DNA of 64,000 nt from Bog-257 sp963805985 (GTDB taxonomy: Bacteria; Acidobacteriota; Terriglobia; Terriglobales; Acidobacteriaceae). The DNA lies in assembly GCA_963805985.1 (NCBI GenBank), contig CAWDWG010000001.1, forward strand, positions 558,001 through 622,000. The letters run 5' to 3'. Shown one piece after another: positions 44,522 to 52,692 of this stretch. A program made the translations under genes and the position numbers. Within the stretch, counting starts at the first letter, position 1. Every line of letters starts with the position of its first letter. The notes under the pieces were generated by a model that was not told where the DNA came from, did no database searches, and saw only the letters and a program-made list of their open reading frames with translations.

Positions 44522-47155
44522 TTACTTTTTGTGGCGGCGCGCAGGTCGAGTCGGTCGTTCCTCGACGATGGCGAACTGGATGCGGCGCTGCGAGCGGTCG
44601 ATGCGATCGACCAGCACGCGGATGGGATCGCCGAGTGAGTAGATTTTGCGGCTGCGCTGGCCGATGATCTGCCTCGTGTCCTCGTGATAGGCGAAGCGGT
44701 CGTCGGTGAGCGAAGAGAGCGGGACCAGGCCTTCGATGAACATATTGGCCAGCTCGACGAACAGGCCGAACTTGGTGACACTGACGATAAGGCCGTCGAA
44801 TTCGTCGCCCAGGCGCTCTTCCATGAACTTCATTTTTTTCCATTCCATCAGCTCGCGTTCGGCCTCGTCGGCACGGCGTTCGGATTGGCTGGACTCTTCC
44901 GCGATGTCGTGAAGCTCGGGCTCGGGGATAACTGTGGGTGCCTCGGCTGCGCTCGAACGTGGCCGTTCTGGCTCCGCTCGGGATGACAATTTGTTGCTGC
45001 CGGGTGCCCCACTCAAGCTTCGCTTGCTTGAGTGGGGATTTTCGTGTGGAGAAGAAGGATCTGATGTCCTCTTCGACCACGGCGATGGTGATTCGCTATG
45101 CGCGGCTTCGCCAATGCCGATCGGCACGCCGTGTTCGTCGCGCTCGTCCGACTCACGCAGAACCTCCTTCAGAATCCGGTGGACGATCAGGTCGGGATAG
45201 CGGCGGATGGGCGAGGTGAAGTGCGTGTAGGTTGGCGCGGCCAGCGCGAAGTGGCCTTCGTTCTTCTCGGAATAGCGCGCCTGCCTCAGCGAGCGCAGCA
45301 TGAGATACGACAGGATGCGCTCTTCCGGCTTGCCCGCGATCTTCTGCGTCAGCTTCTGATACATGCGCGGCGTGATGTGGATGTCTTCGGGAATCTCCAG
45401 CGTTTTGGCGCGCTGGCCAGTTCCGTAACGATCGCGACGCTCGGCTTTGAATTGCACGCGCTTGACCGGTATGGGGCCGACGCCGAGCGAGTAGCCGAAG
45501 CGCGCGGCGGTGGTTTCGAAGTCCATCACGCGCTTGGGATCGGGCTTCTCGTGAATGCGGTAGAGCGATGGAACGCCTTTGCCTTCGAGATAGCCGGCGA
45601 CGCATTCGTTGGCCGACAGCATGAACTCCTCGATGATGCGGTTGGCGATGTTGCGCTCCGAGCGGGTGATGCTGGTCATCAGGCCGTGCTCGTCGAATTC
45701 GATGACCGGCTCGGGCAAGTCGAAGTCGATGGAGCCGCGGCGGACGCGCTTGCGGTTGAGGATCAGCGCCAGCTCGCGCATCAGCTCGAAGACGTCGATC
45801 AGCCGGCCGTAGTGCTTGCGCAGCGCGGGATCGCCTTCGAGGATCAGATTGACGTTGGTGTATGTCATGCGCTCGGCGGAGCGGATGACGCCCTCGCTGA
45901 GGGTGTAGCCGATGACCTCGCCTTGATGATCGATCTCCATCACGCAGGACAGCACCATGCGATCGACCTGCGGGCGCAGGCTGCACATGTCGGTGGAGAG
46001 CTCGATGGGAAGCATGGGGACGGCGCGATCGGGAAAGTAGACCGAGGTGCCGCGCAGGCGCGCTTCGAGATCGATGGCCGATTCCTCGCGAACGTAGTGG
46101 GCGACGTCGGCGATGTGGACCTGGAGCTCGTAGTTGCCGTTCGACATGCGACTCACGGTGACAGCATCGTCGAAGTCGCGCGCGGTTTCGCCGTCGATGG
46201 TAACGATGGGCAGCGCGCGGAAGTCGCGACGGTGGCGCAACTGGCCGGCGGGGATCACGGGGTCGAGTGTTTGCGCTTCCTGCAGGACTTCGACCGGGAA
46301 GCGATGCGGCAGGTGGAATTTGCGGATGACGATCTCGACGTCGACGCCGAAGTCGTCTTCGTAGCCGAGGATTTCGAGAACGCGACCGCGAGGGCTCTCG
46401 GTGGGGGAGGGCCATTCCGTGATCTCGACTTCGACGACTACGTTTTCGAGGTCGGACCATTCGCGACGACGCGCTTCGGTACCGAGGACGCGATCCTTCT
46501 CCCACCCTCTCGCCAAACCCGGGCGAGCAGGGTGGGGCACCCGAGCTTGTTTCGCATCCGGTTGGGTGCCCCGTCCTTCCCGCGTTTTCTCAGCGGGAGG
46601 GCGGGCATCGGATGGCCACTCCGATCCACGCGGGATGATGACCTGTTGCGTGACCTTCTCGTCCATGGGGACGACATAGTTCTGGCGCGAGCCGTAGTGG
46701 AAGGTGCCGACAATCGTTGGATTGCCGCGAGTGAGCACGCGGAGGATGTGGCCTTCGGCACGGCCATCGTCGGGCGCGCCAGGACGCTTGCGGGTGAGCT
46801 CGACCAGCACTTGATCGCCGTGCATTGCCGAGCCGATGGCGGGCGGAGGGATGAAGATGTCGCCCGAGATCGTAAGGCGCTGCCCGGAATTCGGGATGAC
46901 GAAGCCGTAGCCGTCGCGATGCATGGTGAGGCGGCCGGCGACGAGGTTCTGGCGTGCGGCGGCGTGCCCGGCCAGCGTATAGCGGTCGCGGCCAGTCTCG
47001 ATCAGGCGGCCGCTCTTGACCAGCGCTGCAATCCGGCCGGGGAACTGCCGGCGATCCTCGCCACGCAGGTTGAGCTCGCGGATGAGCTGCTTGTAGCCGG
47101 CAGAGTGGTGCGGCTGGCGTTCGATGTGGCGCAGGATGGACTGGTCGGAGAGCAT
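44522..47155 (-). CDS. rnr: Ribonuclease R (RNB-family 3'-5' exoribonuclease)
   Basis: An 877-residue exoribonuclease that degrades structured RNA: N-terminal winged-helix region, two cold-shock domains (GDIFIPPPAIGSAMHGDQV), RNB catalytic domain with IDGETARDFDDAV (metal-binding aspartates), HYVREESAIDLEARLRGTSV and HFTSPIRRYPDLIVHR, C-terminal S1 domain (DEFDGLIVSVTKFGLFVEL) and basic tail RPARRHKK. The frame is open to 47206 but MLSDQSILR (47155) fits. It is longer than usual because of two in-frame repeat inserts, at residues ~179-233 (46455-46620) and ~676-745 (44920-45130). Both fall outside the catalytic motifs. Confidence 0.93.
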   Translation of the reverse strand: MLSDQSILRHIERQPHHSAGYKQLIRELNLRGEDRRQFPGRIAALVKSGRLIETGRDRYTLAGHAAARQNLVAGRLTMHRDGYGFVIPNSGQRLTISGDIFIPPPAIGSAMHGDQVLVELTRKRPGAPDDGRAEGHILRVLTRGNPTIVGTFHYGSRQNYVVPMDEKVTQQVIIPRGSEWPSDARPPAEKTREGRGTQPDAKQARVPHPARPGLARGWEKDRVLGTEARRREWSDLENVVVEVEITEWPSPTESPRGRVLEILGYEDDFGVDVEIVIRKFHLPHRFPVEVLQEAQTLDPVIPAGQLRHRRDFRALPIVTIDGETARDFDDAVTVSRMSNGNYELQVHIADVAHYVREESAIDLEARLRGTSVYFPDRAVPMLPIELSTDMCSLRPQVDRMVLSCVMEIDHQGEVIGYTLSEGVIRSAERMTYTNVNLILEGDPALRKHYGRLIDVFELMRELALILNRKRVRRGSIDFDLPEPVIEFDEHGLMTSITRSERNIANRIIEEFMLSANECVAGYLEGKGVPSLYRIHEKPDPKRVMDFETTAARFGYSLGVGPIPVKRVQFKAERRDRYGTGQRAKTLEIPEDIHITPRMYQKLTQKIAGKPEERILSYLMLRSLRQARYSEKNEGHFALAAPTYTHFTSPIRRYPDLIVHRILKEVLRESDERDEHGVPIGIGEAAHSESPSPWSKRTSDPSSPHENPHSSKRSLSGAPGSNKLSSRAEPERPRSSAAEAPTVIPEPELHDIAEESSQSERRADEAERELMEWKKMKFMEERLGDEFDGLIVSVTKFGLFVELANMFIEGLVPLSSLTDDRFAYHEDTRQIIGQRSRKIYSLGDPIRVLVDRIDRSQRRIQFAIVEERPTRPARRHKK
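44920..45130. repeat. In-frame GGGTGCCCC-family insert 2 in rnr
   Basis: Repeat-derived DNA inside rnr, between the RNB end and the conserved SERRADEAER helix. It contains a 12-bp perfect hairpin, CCCCACTCAAGC/GCTTGAGTGGGG (45007-45018 and 45026-45037), next to GGGTGCCCC, and the minus-strand motif TGTCATCCCGAGCGGAGC (44971-44988). The frame stays open, giving about 70 polar, proline/serine-rich residues. Confidence 0.7.
46455..46620. repeat. In-frame GGGTGCCCC-family insert 1 in rnr
   Basis: Palindrome-rich DNA inside rnr: a stem CCACCCT/AGGGTGG (46502-46533), the inverted pair GGGGCACCC (46534-46542) and GGGTGCCCC (46564-46572), and a GC-rich pair further on. It splits the normal run VIIPRGSEW...SDLENVVVEVEI, adding about 55 residues. 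The codons on either side both read EW-(P)SD, possibly a short duplication. Confidence 0.65.
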
Positions 47156-47200
47156 GGCAACACGGTAAGGATAACGGACTGAGCGCCGTCGGTGAGGAAA

Positions 47201-47330
47201 TCCCACTCATTCGAAAACCGCGAATGAGTGGGAGCACCCCGGTTCGCGCAGGCGTTGCCACTCGGCTGCATTCTTGCGCTGCAGGCGGACAGCAGATCCC
47301 TCGCTGCGCTCGTGATGACAATCTTCTGAC
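47201..47330. repeat. GGGTGCCCC-family element upstream of rnr
   Basis: A perfect 13-bp hairpin (TCCCACTCATTCG/CGAATGAGTGGGA, 47201-47213 and 47221-47233), a GGGGTGCTCCC motif, and on the minus strand TGTCATCACGAGCGCAGCG (within 47292-47320). Same parts as the rnr insert 2, here in non-coding space. Confidence 0.65.
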
Positions 47331-47337
47331 TCGGGCC

Positions 47338-47514
47338 TCGATCCGTGGCCGGGAACCATGTTCGTTCGATCTGTGGCAGCCGTGATGCAGTCTACTGCCT
47401 TTTCGATCGGGGGCAGTCGCGGTTCAGGTCCTACTTCTCTTCGATCTGTGGCGGGCACGATTCAGCCTGTTTCGTTCCGATCTGCGATCGCCGCGCGTTC
47501 AGCCTACTTCCTTC
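47338..47514. repeat. Tandem repeat, about 37-38 bp x 4-5
   Basis: Degenerate units start at about 47366, 47403, 47441 and 47477 (a partial one at 47338), each beginning tcgatctgtggc and ending near ttcagcctacttc. They lie in the ~615-base space between the preferred starts of rnr and the bactofilin gene. The rest of that space (47515-47770) has no gene; it holds a possible leader, with a short inverted repeat AAGTGC/GCACTT near 47720-47740. Confidence 0.65.
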
Positions 47515-47770
47515 TCCGTAATCCGTGCCAGCATTGTCAACTAGGTAGGCCTGAAAAAACACGTAAGGGTATTCCCTGATCCAGAAACTCCTTGTATGGT
47601 AGCAATAATTACATCGCGAGCCGGTCCGCATAGCGTGTGCGTATTGAGCGATAACCTCGAAATCGCCGCACTAAACCAGCAGTTGCCGCACGGCAGCTGT
47701 GAAGTTTCGGTTTGGCAAAACAAGTGCACTTCCAGGCACTTACTCCTCCGGAAAGGATTTTGAATTGACC

Positions 47771-48298
47771 ATGTGGAAACCTACAAATCCGCCTACCCCG
47801 ACCCCAACACCCAGCCCTGAGCCGCAACGGAGCTTCACGCCTCCGGCAGAGCCGGTGAATCCGCCGCGACCCTCGAACGCGCAGCTGGGCACGCAGGAGC
47901 AGGCGACGCTGGGCAAATCTCTGGTGATCAAGGGCGAGGTTACCGGCTCCGAATCGCTCTACATCGACGGCCGGGTGGAAGGCTCGATTAATCTGCCGGG
48001 CAATCGGGTGACGGTGGGACGCAATGGCGTTGTAGCGGCCAATATCTCGGCCCGCGAGATCGTGGTGCTGGGCAAGGTGCGCGGCAACATGACGGCCAGC
48101 GATCGCGTCGACATTCGCGGCGAGGGATCGCTGACCGGAGACGTGGTGGCGCAGCGCATCAGCATCGAAGACGGCGCGTACTTCAAAGGCGGCATCGATA
48201 TCCGCAAGCCTGGACAGAAGGTGAACGGTGAGGCCAAGGAAACGACCGCGACGCCTGCCACAGACACCAGCTCTACGGTGGTGGCAGCGCGGGCTTAG
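47771..48298 (+). CDS. Bactofilin (polymer-forming cytoskeletal protein)
   Basis: A 175-residue cytoskeletal protein that polymerises without nucleotide. A proline-rich N-terminus (NPPTPTPTPSPEPQ) precedes the bactofilin beta-helix: LGKSLVIKGEVTGSESLYI, DGRVEGSINLPGNRVTVG, VVLGKVRGNMTASDRVDIRG, then AYFKGGIDIRKPG. A Thr/Ala-rich tail ends the protein. The frame is open from 47699, but the ATG at 47771 gives the standard start. Bactofilins help cell shape and wall synthesis; the murJ and lysA genes are in the same region but not in an operon with it. Confidence 0.9.
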   Translation: MWKPTNPPTPTPTPSPEPQRSFTPPAEPVNPPRPSNAQLGTQEQATLGKSLVIKGEVTGSESLYIDGRVEGSINLPGNRVTVGRNGVVAANISAREIVVLGKVRGNMTASDRVDIRGEGSLTGDVVAQRISIEDGAYFKGGIDIRKPGQKVNGEAKETTATPATDTSSTVVAARA

Positions 48299-48447
48299 AC
48301 GCCCTCATAAAGAATCGTTTTCCGAGTTGGATTGCCTGCGCCTCTGGGCAATTCGCTGATTGACTCAACCGCGCCACGGAAAAGTCTACGGATTGAGGCG
48401 GTGACGGCCGGTCGCCGCCCGCAATTCTTACGCTTCCTGGTGCCGCA

Positions 48448-48654
48448 ATGTTGAATCTGCTGTTTGAATTGCTCCCTTTAGGCTGCCGTCATCGGCACAT
48501 GTCGCTTCCCTTTTCCGAATCATCCAGCCGCAAACGTATCAGTTCAACCGAATGGGATGCGATCACGCCATCGCAGACGGGGATCTACGTCGTCTGCCTG
48601 GATTGCGGGCGGCACTTCGACTATGACTGGTCGGAGATGCGAGTGGTGAAGTGA
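48448..48654 (+). CDS. Small protein with CxxC knuckle
   Basis: A 68-residue (or, from the ATG at 48499, 51-residue) protein with one zinc-knuckle-like pair, YVVCLDCGRHFDYDW, and a basic N-terminal stretch SSSRKRISSTEWD. The sequence is well ordered and unlike a random frame. No family assigned. No clear Shine-Dalgarno. A heptamer repeat begins right after its stop. Confidence 0.5.
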   Translation: MLNLLFELLPLGCRHRHMSLPFSESSSRKRISSTEWDAITPSQTGIYVVCLDCGRHFDYDWSEMRVVK

Positions 48655-48656
48655 GG

Positions 48657-48684
48657 CAGTTGTCAGTTGTCGGTTGTCAGTTGC
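48657..48684. repeat. Heptamer repeat, single arm
   Basis: Four units: cagttgt/cagttgt/cggttgt/cagttgc. It lies between the stops of two convergent genes. Confidence 0.6.
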
Positions 48685-49141
48685 CTGTTCGCGCGGACTG
48701 ATCTTCTTCGATTTCAAACCGATCTGTGTGGATTTCCACAGTGCCTAGCCCGTGGAACCGTACTGCAATATCCATGGCGCCGCCAACGCGTTTGTCGGAC
48801 AGTGAGTAGACGAACGTTGTGCGGCAGTTGTGTTCGTGTAGCTTCTCGCCAGGGATGTAAAGCTTCCACGTCGCTAATTCGAGTTTGGCGCCTTCGCCCA
48901 AGATCGCACTGCCGCTAACAACCTTGATATTCGTCGGACTAGTCGGACTAGAAGGAAGATCTCCATGTACGTCGAAGGTGAGCTCTACTTTGCCTTGAAT
49001 CGCTGCCTGGTGTGCGAAGGGAGCATACAAGGGCAGGTCAGCCGATCGCAGGCGCATCTGATCCAGGCGGCATTGACCAGTTGCCGCGGTCCTCAATGCA
49101 AGCAGGGTCGTCATAAGAGCAAGAATGCCCAAGTAATTCAT
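48677..49141 (-). CDS. Secreted TonB-C-like domain protein
   Basis: A 154-residue exported protein with a signal peptide (NYLGILALMTTLLALRTAA) and one domain resembling the TonB C-terminal fold: LPLYAPFAHQAAIQGKVELT followed by FDVHGDLP and VVSGSAILGEGA. Such periplasmic domains are common in Acidobacteria as stand-alone proteins of unknown role. Start at 49141 is supported by AAGGAG; the frame runs on to 49156. Confidence 0.65.
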   Translation of the reverse strand: MNYLGILALMTTLLALRTAATGQCRLDQMRLRSADLPLYAPFAHQAAIQGKVELTFDVHGDLPSSPTSPTNIKVVSGSAILGEGAKLELATWKLYIPGEKLHEHNCRTTFVYSLSDKRVGGAMDIAVRFHGLGTVEIHTDRFEIEEDQSARTGN

Positions 49142-49198
49142 AGCGCTCCTTCGCAACAGGTCATGTTCCCGGTCCGGACTCCCAAGTGACAGTCTCCT

Positions 49199-50869
49199 TC
49201 ACGACTCGACTCCGCCGGTCGTTCGGTCCACGATTGCCTCGGGCGCGGTGGAACCTTGGGCGCGGGATTTGACGCGGCGGAGTTCGTTCAGAAGATTCGA
49301 TTTCGTGATCCATAGGCCGAGCCCCACCACCGCCAGCCACGCTACGCTAATCGCGACTAGGGAAATCACATCACCGATGAGGCTGGCCCGTACAGTCATC
49401 ATTCGGCCAACTGCGGAGCACGCGAACGCTGCGACAACCGCGATCGCCAGCGATTTCATTAGCTCCAGCCACGGCAGCTCGCTCAGCAAAACCATCTTCT
49501 TGTGGTGCAGGAGCAAGGCCAGCACGACGGTGTGCATCAGGATGCCGATGTCCGATGCGATGACCAGGCCGGTCACGTCGTAGAGATGGAACAAGCTGCG
49601 ATAGATGGGCAGCGACGCGACAACGATGATGGTGCTGGCGATCATCGGAGTGAGGGTGTCGCCGGCGCCGTAAAAGGCACGCGCGTACTGCGCTTGCGCC
49701 GACCACAATGCCAGCGAAATCGTGAACACGAAGAAGTAGGTCGCGGTCTCCCTCGCGTCGATGAAGGTGAAGTGGCCATGGCGAAAGGCGAGATCGATGA
49801 TGGGCAGAGCTGCGGCCATCATCCAGGCCGACGCGAGAAACGATGCCGCGGTTATTCGATAGACCGTCTGGTTCACGGTGTCGGCGAAGAGCTTGCGCTT
49901 GCCTTGCTCCCAGAGCGAGGCGAAGAATGGCATCGAGGCCTGGCCGGTGGCTTGCCCAAGGATCGAGATCGGCACGGCGAAGAGGCGCTTGGCGTAATTG
50001 AGACGCGAAATGTCGCCGACGCCGCCGGAGGCGAAGTAGCGCAGAATCCAGTCATCGGCGGAAACGAGCGAGACGCCAAGCATCAGCGGAATCGAGAGCC
50101 GGACCCACTCGCGAAAGCCGGTATTGTGCCAATCGAAGCTGGGACGATAGCGCAGGCCGCCCTGGCCCGCGCCGATGGCGTTGATGAGAAACGGGCCGAC
50201 GACTGCACCGATGAGCGCTCCATAGGCGAGCGATGAAATCCCAAGCGCCCTCGCGCCCACCACCCCGCCGGCGATGATGAAGATGTTGTAGATCGCCGGG
50301 CCGAGCGCGACATAGAGAAACAGCCGCTTCGACTGCAAGACAGCCGAGATGACCCCGCCGGCATAAAAAAAGATCTGGCTGGGCAGCAGAATGCGCGTGA
50401 GATGAACGCACAGCTCGACCTGGTCGGCAGAAAACTTAGGGAAAACCAGGCGTACCAATTGCGGCGCAAAGATCTCCAGGAAGACCGTGCCCACGCACAA
50501 CACCGCGGTCATGATCGTCATGATGGAGTTGAAGGCGCGCTGGGCCCCGGCTTCATCGTCACGCGAGATGTGGCGGGTGTAGATGGAGATGAAGGTGATC
50601 GACGCGGTGCCGCCGGCGAGGATGTAGTTCAGGAAATCGGGAATCTGGAAGGCGGCGAAGTAGGCGTCAGTCTGGTGTCCGGCGCCGAAGGCCCACGCGA
50701 TGTACATCTCGCGCAGGTAGCCGAGCACACGCGAGGCCATTACGGATGTCATCAGCAGGACCGTCGCGGAGAATGCGGTGTGCTGATGCGAGGGCCGCAG
50801 AATGCGCAATAATCGTGCGCGGAAGCTGGATGCAGGCTGGCTGGAGTCGTGTGCGGCCGGAGGCGGCAT
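49199..50869 (-). CDS. murJ: Lipid II flippase MurJ (MviN)
   Basis: A 556-residue, ~14-helix inner-membrane protein that flips lipid II for peptidoglycan. Motifs: VMASRVLGYLREMYIAWAFG, GHQTDAYFAAFQIPDFLN, GGTASITFISIYT, LRILLPSQIFFYAGGVISAV-type segment and GQATGQASMPFFASLWEQGK. The frame is open to a GTG at 50887; the ATG at 50869 was taken. Neither has a strong Shine-Dalgarno. Confidence 0.92.
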   Translation of the reverse strand: MPPPAAHDSSQPASSFRARLLRILRPSHQHTAFSATVLLMTSVMASRVLGYLREMYIAWAFGAGHQTDAYFAAFQIPDFLNYILAGGTASITFISIYTRHISRDDEAGAQRAFNSIMTIMTAVLCVGTVFLEIFAPQLVRLVFPKFSADQVELCVHLTRILLPSQIFFYAGGVISAVLQSKRLFLYVALGPAIYNIFIIAGGVVGARALGISSLAYGALIGAVVGPFLINAIGAGQGGLRYRPSFDWHNTGFREWVRLSIPLMLGVSLVSADDWILRYFASGGVGDISRLNYAKRLFAVPISILGQATGQASMPFFASLWEQGKRKLFADTVNQTVYRITAASFLASAWMMAAALPIIDLAFRHGHFTFIDARETATYFFVFTISLALWSAQAQYARAFYGAGDTLTPMIASTIIVVASLPIYRSLFHLYDVTGLVIASDIGILMHTVVLALLLHHKKMVLLSELPWLELMKSLAIAVVAAFACSAVGRMMTVRASLIGDVISLVAISVAWLAVVGLGLWITKSNLLNELRRVKSRAQGSTAPEAIVDRTTGGVES

Positions 50870-51065
50870 CAGAGAGCGATTGTACACGGGCAGGGCTAAG
50901 CCTTACGGAACGGAAGTCAAGTCGGAAGAGCCGTAACACCCACGAACTGCCCGTGACTATCGAGGTCCAGACCAGGGGCAGACGGCAAGGAAGGCTCCTG
51001 CCGCACTCAACCTTTGCCGTATACTGGGCATCCGACAGCAGGTGTCCCGGCTCAGAGCAATCAAT

Positions 51066-51341
51066 ATGTCCATGAAAAAGTCGACTCACGCCCATCAACC
51101 GGTTCGCGACCGCTGGCTAGACGTTGAAGAGGTGAGGCTGGTGAGCGACCTGCGCATCATGCACTCGAAGGTCGACGAGCTTTACCAGATGGTCAAGAAT
51201 CTGAAGCGGCGGCATAGCGAGTCGGACATCCACAAATACGCCGATCAGCCGGTGCTGACTGAGGACATCGCCCACGTCGACGAGATCTATCTCTGGTTTG
51301 TCAGCCTGAAAGAAGAAGACAACCACAAGAAGGCGATGTAA
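51066..51341 (+). CDS. Small hypothetical protein
   Basis: A 91-residue cytosolic protein. N-terminal part VRDRWLDVEEVRLVSDLRIM, then a helical KVDELYQMVKNLKRRH and an acidic end. I do not recognise the family. ATG at 51066 or 51072; no strong Shine-Dalgarno. A strong hairpin terminator follows (shared with the gene on the other strand). Confidence 0.5.
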   Translation: MSMKKSTHAHQPVRDRWLDVEEVRLVSDLRIMHSKVDELYQMVKNLKRRHSESDIHKYADQPVLTEDIAHVDEIYLWFVSLKEEDNHKKAM

Positions 51342-51372
51342 GGCGAATCGACCTGATGCTGGCTTGATAAAT

Positions 51373-51409
51373 AAAGCGAGCCCTCGGCGAATGCCGGCCA
51401 GCTCGCTTT
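51373..51409 (-). terminator. Rho-independent terminator (minus strand, possibly bidirectional)
   Basis: A 9-bp perfect stem (AAAGCGAGC, 51373-51381; GCTCGCTTT, 51401-51409) with an inner CGGC/GCCG pair, followed on the minus strand by TTTATTTATC. It ends the Spy-like gene and may also serve the plus-strand gene. Confidence 0.75.
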
Positions 51410-51449
51410 GACCCTGCTTTGGAATTCCACGACTGACGCGCCGGGCGGC

Positions 51450-51866
51450 CTACTTGTTTTGCATCTTCTGCATCATCTGCTGCCGCTCCTGAGCGCGCAT
51501 CTGCTCCCACGTCTGATATTGCGACGGGTTAAGAATCGGCTTCAGCTTGGCGTCGGTGGCGTCGGCGATCTGATGCATCTGCATGGCCTTCTGCAGCGGG
51601 CCGAGCGAAGTGTTGTTTTTGATGGCCTTGATCTTGGGCGCCTCTTCGATCAGGATGGGCCGTATCTGCTGCTTCTGCTGCGGCGTCAGCTTCAACGCGG
51701 CCGACATCTGCTCCAGCTTCTGCATTGCTTCGGCTTTGTCATTCTGTCCGGCCATGCCGCCTTGTGCGGACATAGTGTCCTGAGCGACTAGGCCGATTGC
51801 GCCCAGTGCTAAGGCGGCAAAAATGGCGATCTTGATGAGTGAGAGCTTGTGGGCAAACTTGGTCAT
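51450..51866 (-). CDS. Spy/CpxP-like periplasmic protein (LTxxQ)
   Basis: A 138-residue exported helical protein. The signal peptide (SLIKIAIFAALALGAIGLVA) starts at ATG 51866, with AAAGGAAC upstream. The mature chain has LKLTPQQKQQIRPIL, the LTxxQ-type motif, and further Q/M-rich helices ending QQMMQKMQNK. Members are periplasmic chaperones or stress sensors; the exact role is unknown. Confidence 0.75.
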   Translation of the reverse strand: MTKFAHKLSLIKIAIFAALALGAIGLVAQDTMSAQGGMAGQNDKAEAMQKLEQMSAALKLTPQQKQQIRPILIEEAPKIKAIKNNTSLGPLQKAMQMHQIADATDAKLKPILNPSQYQTWEQMRAQERQQMMQKMQNK

Positions 51867-52062
51867 TGATGTTCCTTTCAGGCTGTAGTGTCGTACGAGA
51901 GCTCGCCGAAACCCGGCCGCAACCGGACCGTGCGCAGATGGAGGACAACGTTGCAGCGAGAGCCTGAGATATATGTCAGACGGCGCGCGGGCGTCAAGAG
52001 GAAAGTGGCCGGACAATCGCGGAAGAAGGAGTTCGGATTGATTTGCTTAGGCAGACGGGCTA

Positions 52063-52692
52063 TTACGATGCAGGCGATTCCGGACGCCGAGTTGCCCGCT
52101 TCTTCTGCAGACGCACTCCCCACCAGGCGATCAACGCCGTGACGGCTATCGCCGCGATGAGGAATCGCAGATGGTGATGCACGATGCCGCCGGCGAGGCC
52201 GAGGATCTGCGGCCCGTAGCGGATCACGATCAGCGATACCAGCGAGAAACGGATCAGCCGGCCGAAGAAGATCGCGGCCAGGAAGTGGCCGAAGTTCATC
52301 TCGGCTACACCAGCCGAGAGGACGAAGAGCTTGAAGGGCGTCGGCGGCGGCAGCATGGAAGGAAACATCACCGCCCAGAACTCGTGGCGCTCGAACGACG
52401 CTTTGATCTTGGCGAAGCGCTTCTCGCCGATGCGCTTGACCAGCAACACTTCGCCGCCCTTGTAGCCGATCCAATAGATCACGATGCTGCCCAGCGCCGA
52501 ACCGAATGCGGCCATCACGGCGTAGAGCAGCAACCTTTTCGGATTGGCATAGGAATAGCCGGCAACGATGGCATCGAGTGGCATGCCGAGGAAGGCCGCG
52601 TCAACCGCAGCAAATCCCGCGACACCCCAGATGCCAAGCGGCTTCAGCACCGCGAGGATCAGCAAAGACCATTTGTTGAGGAGATGTTTCAA
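52063..52692 (-). CDS. VTT/DedA-like membrane protein (YqaA family)
   Basis: A 209-residue membrane protein with five to six helices. Conserved VTT motifs: GFAAVDAAFLGMPLDAIVA, AAFGSALGSIVIYWIGYKGG and FPSMLPPPTPFKLFVLSAG, the re-entrant proline segment. VTT proteins include flippases or scramblases of phospholipids and undecaprenyl phosphate. C-terminal tail is basic. The upstream space begins with a heptamer repeat. Confidence 0.82.
   Translation of the reverse strand: MKHLLNKWSLLILAVLKPLGIWGVAGFAAVDAAFLGMPLDAIVAGYSYANPKRLLLYAVMAAFGSALGSIVIYWIGYKGGEVLLVKRIGEKRFAKIKASFERHEFWAVMFPSMLPPPTPFKLFVLSAGVAEMNFGHFLAAIFFGRLIRFSLVSLIVIRYGPQILGLAGGIVHHHLRFLIAAIAVTALIAWWGVRLQKKRATRRPESPAS

Noticed and set aside
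45098..47182. A 694-residue open frame on the plus strand, antisense to rnr
   Set aside because: Composition is a shadow of the high-GC RNase R gene, no family motifs; RNase R motifs on the minus strand are unambiguous.
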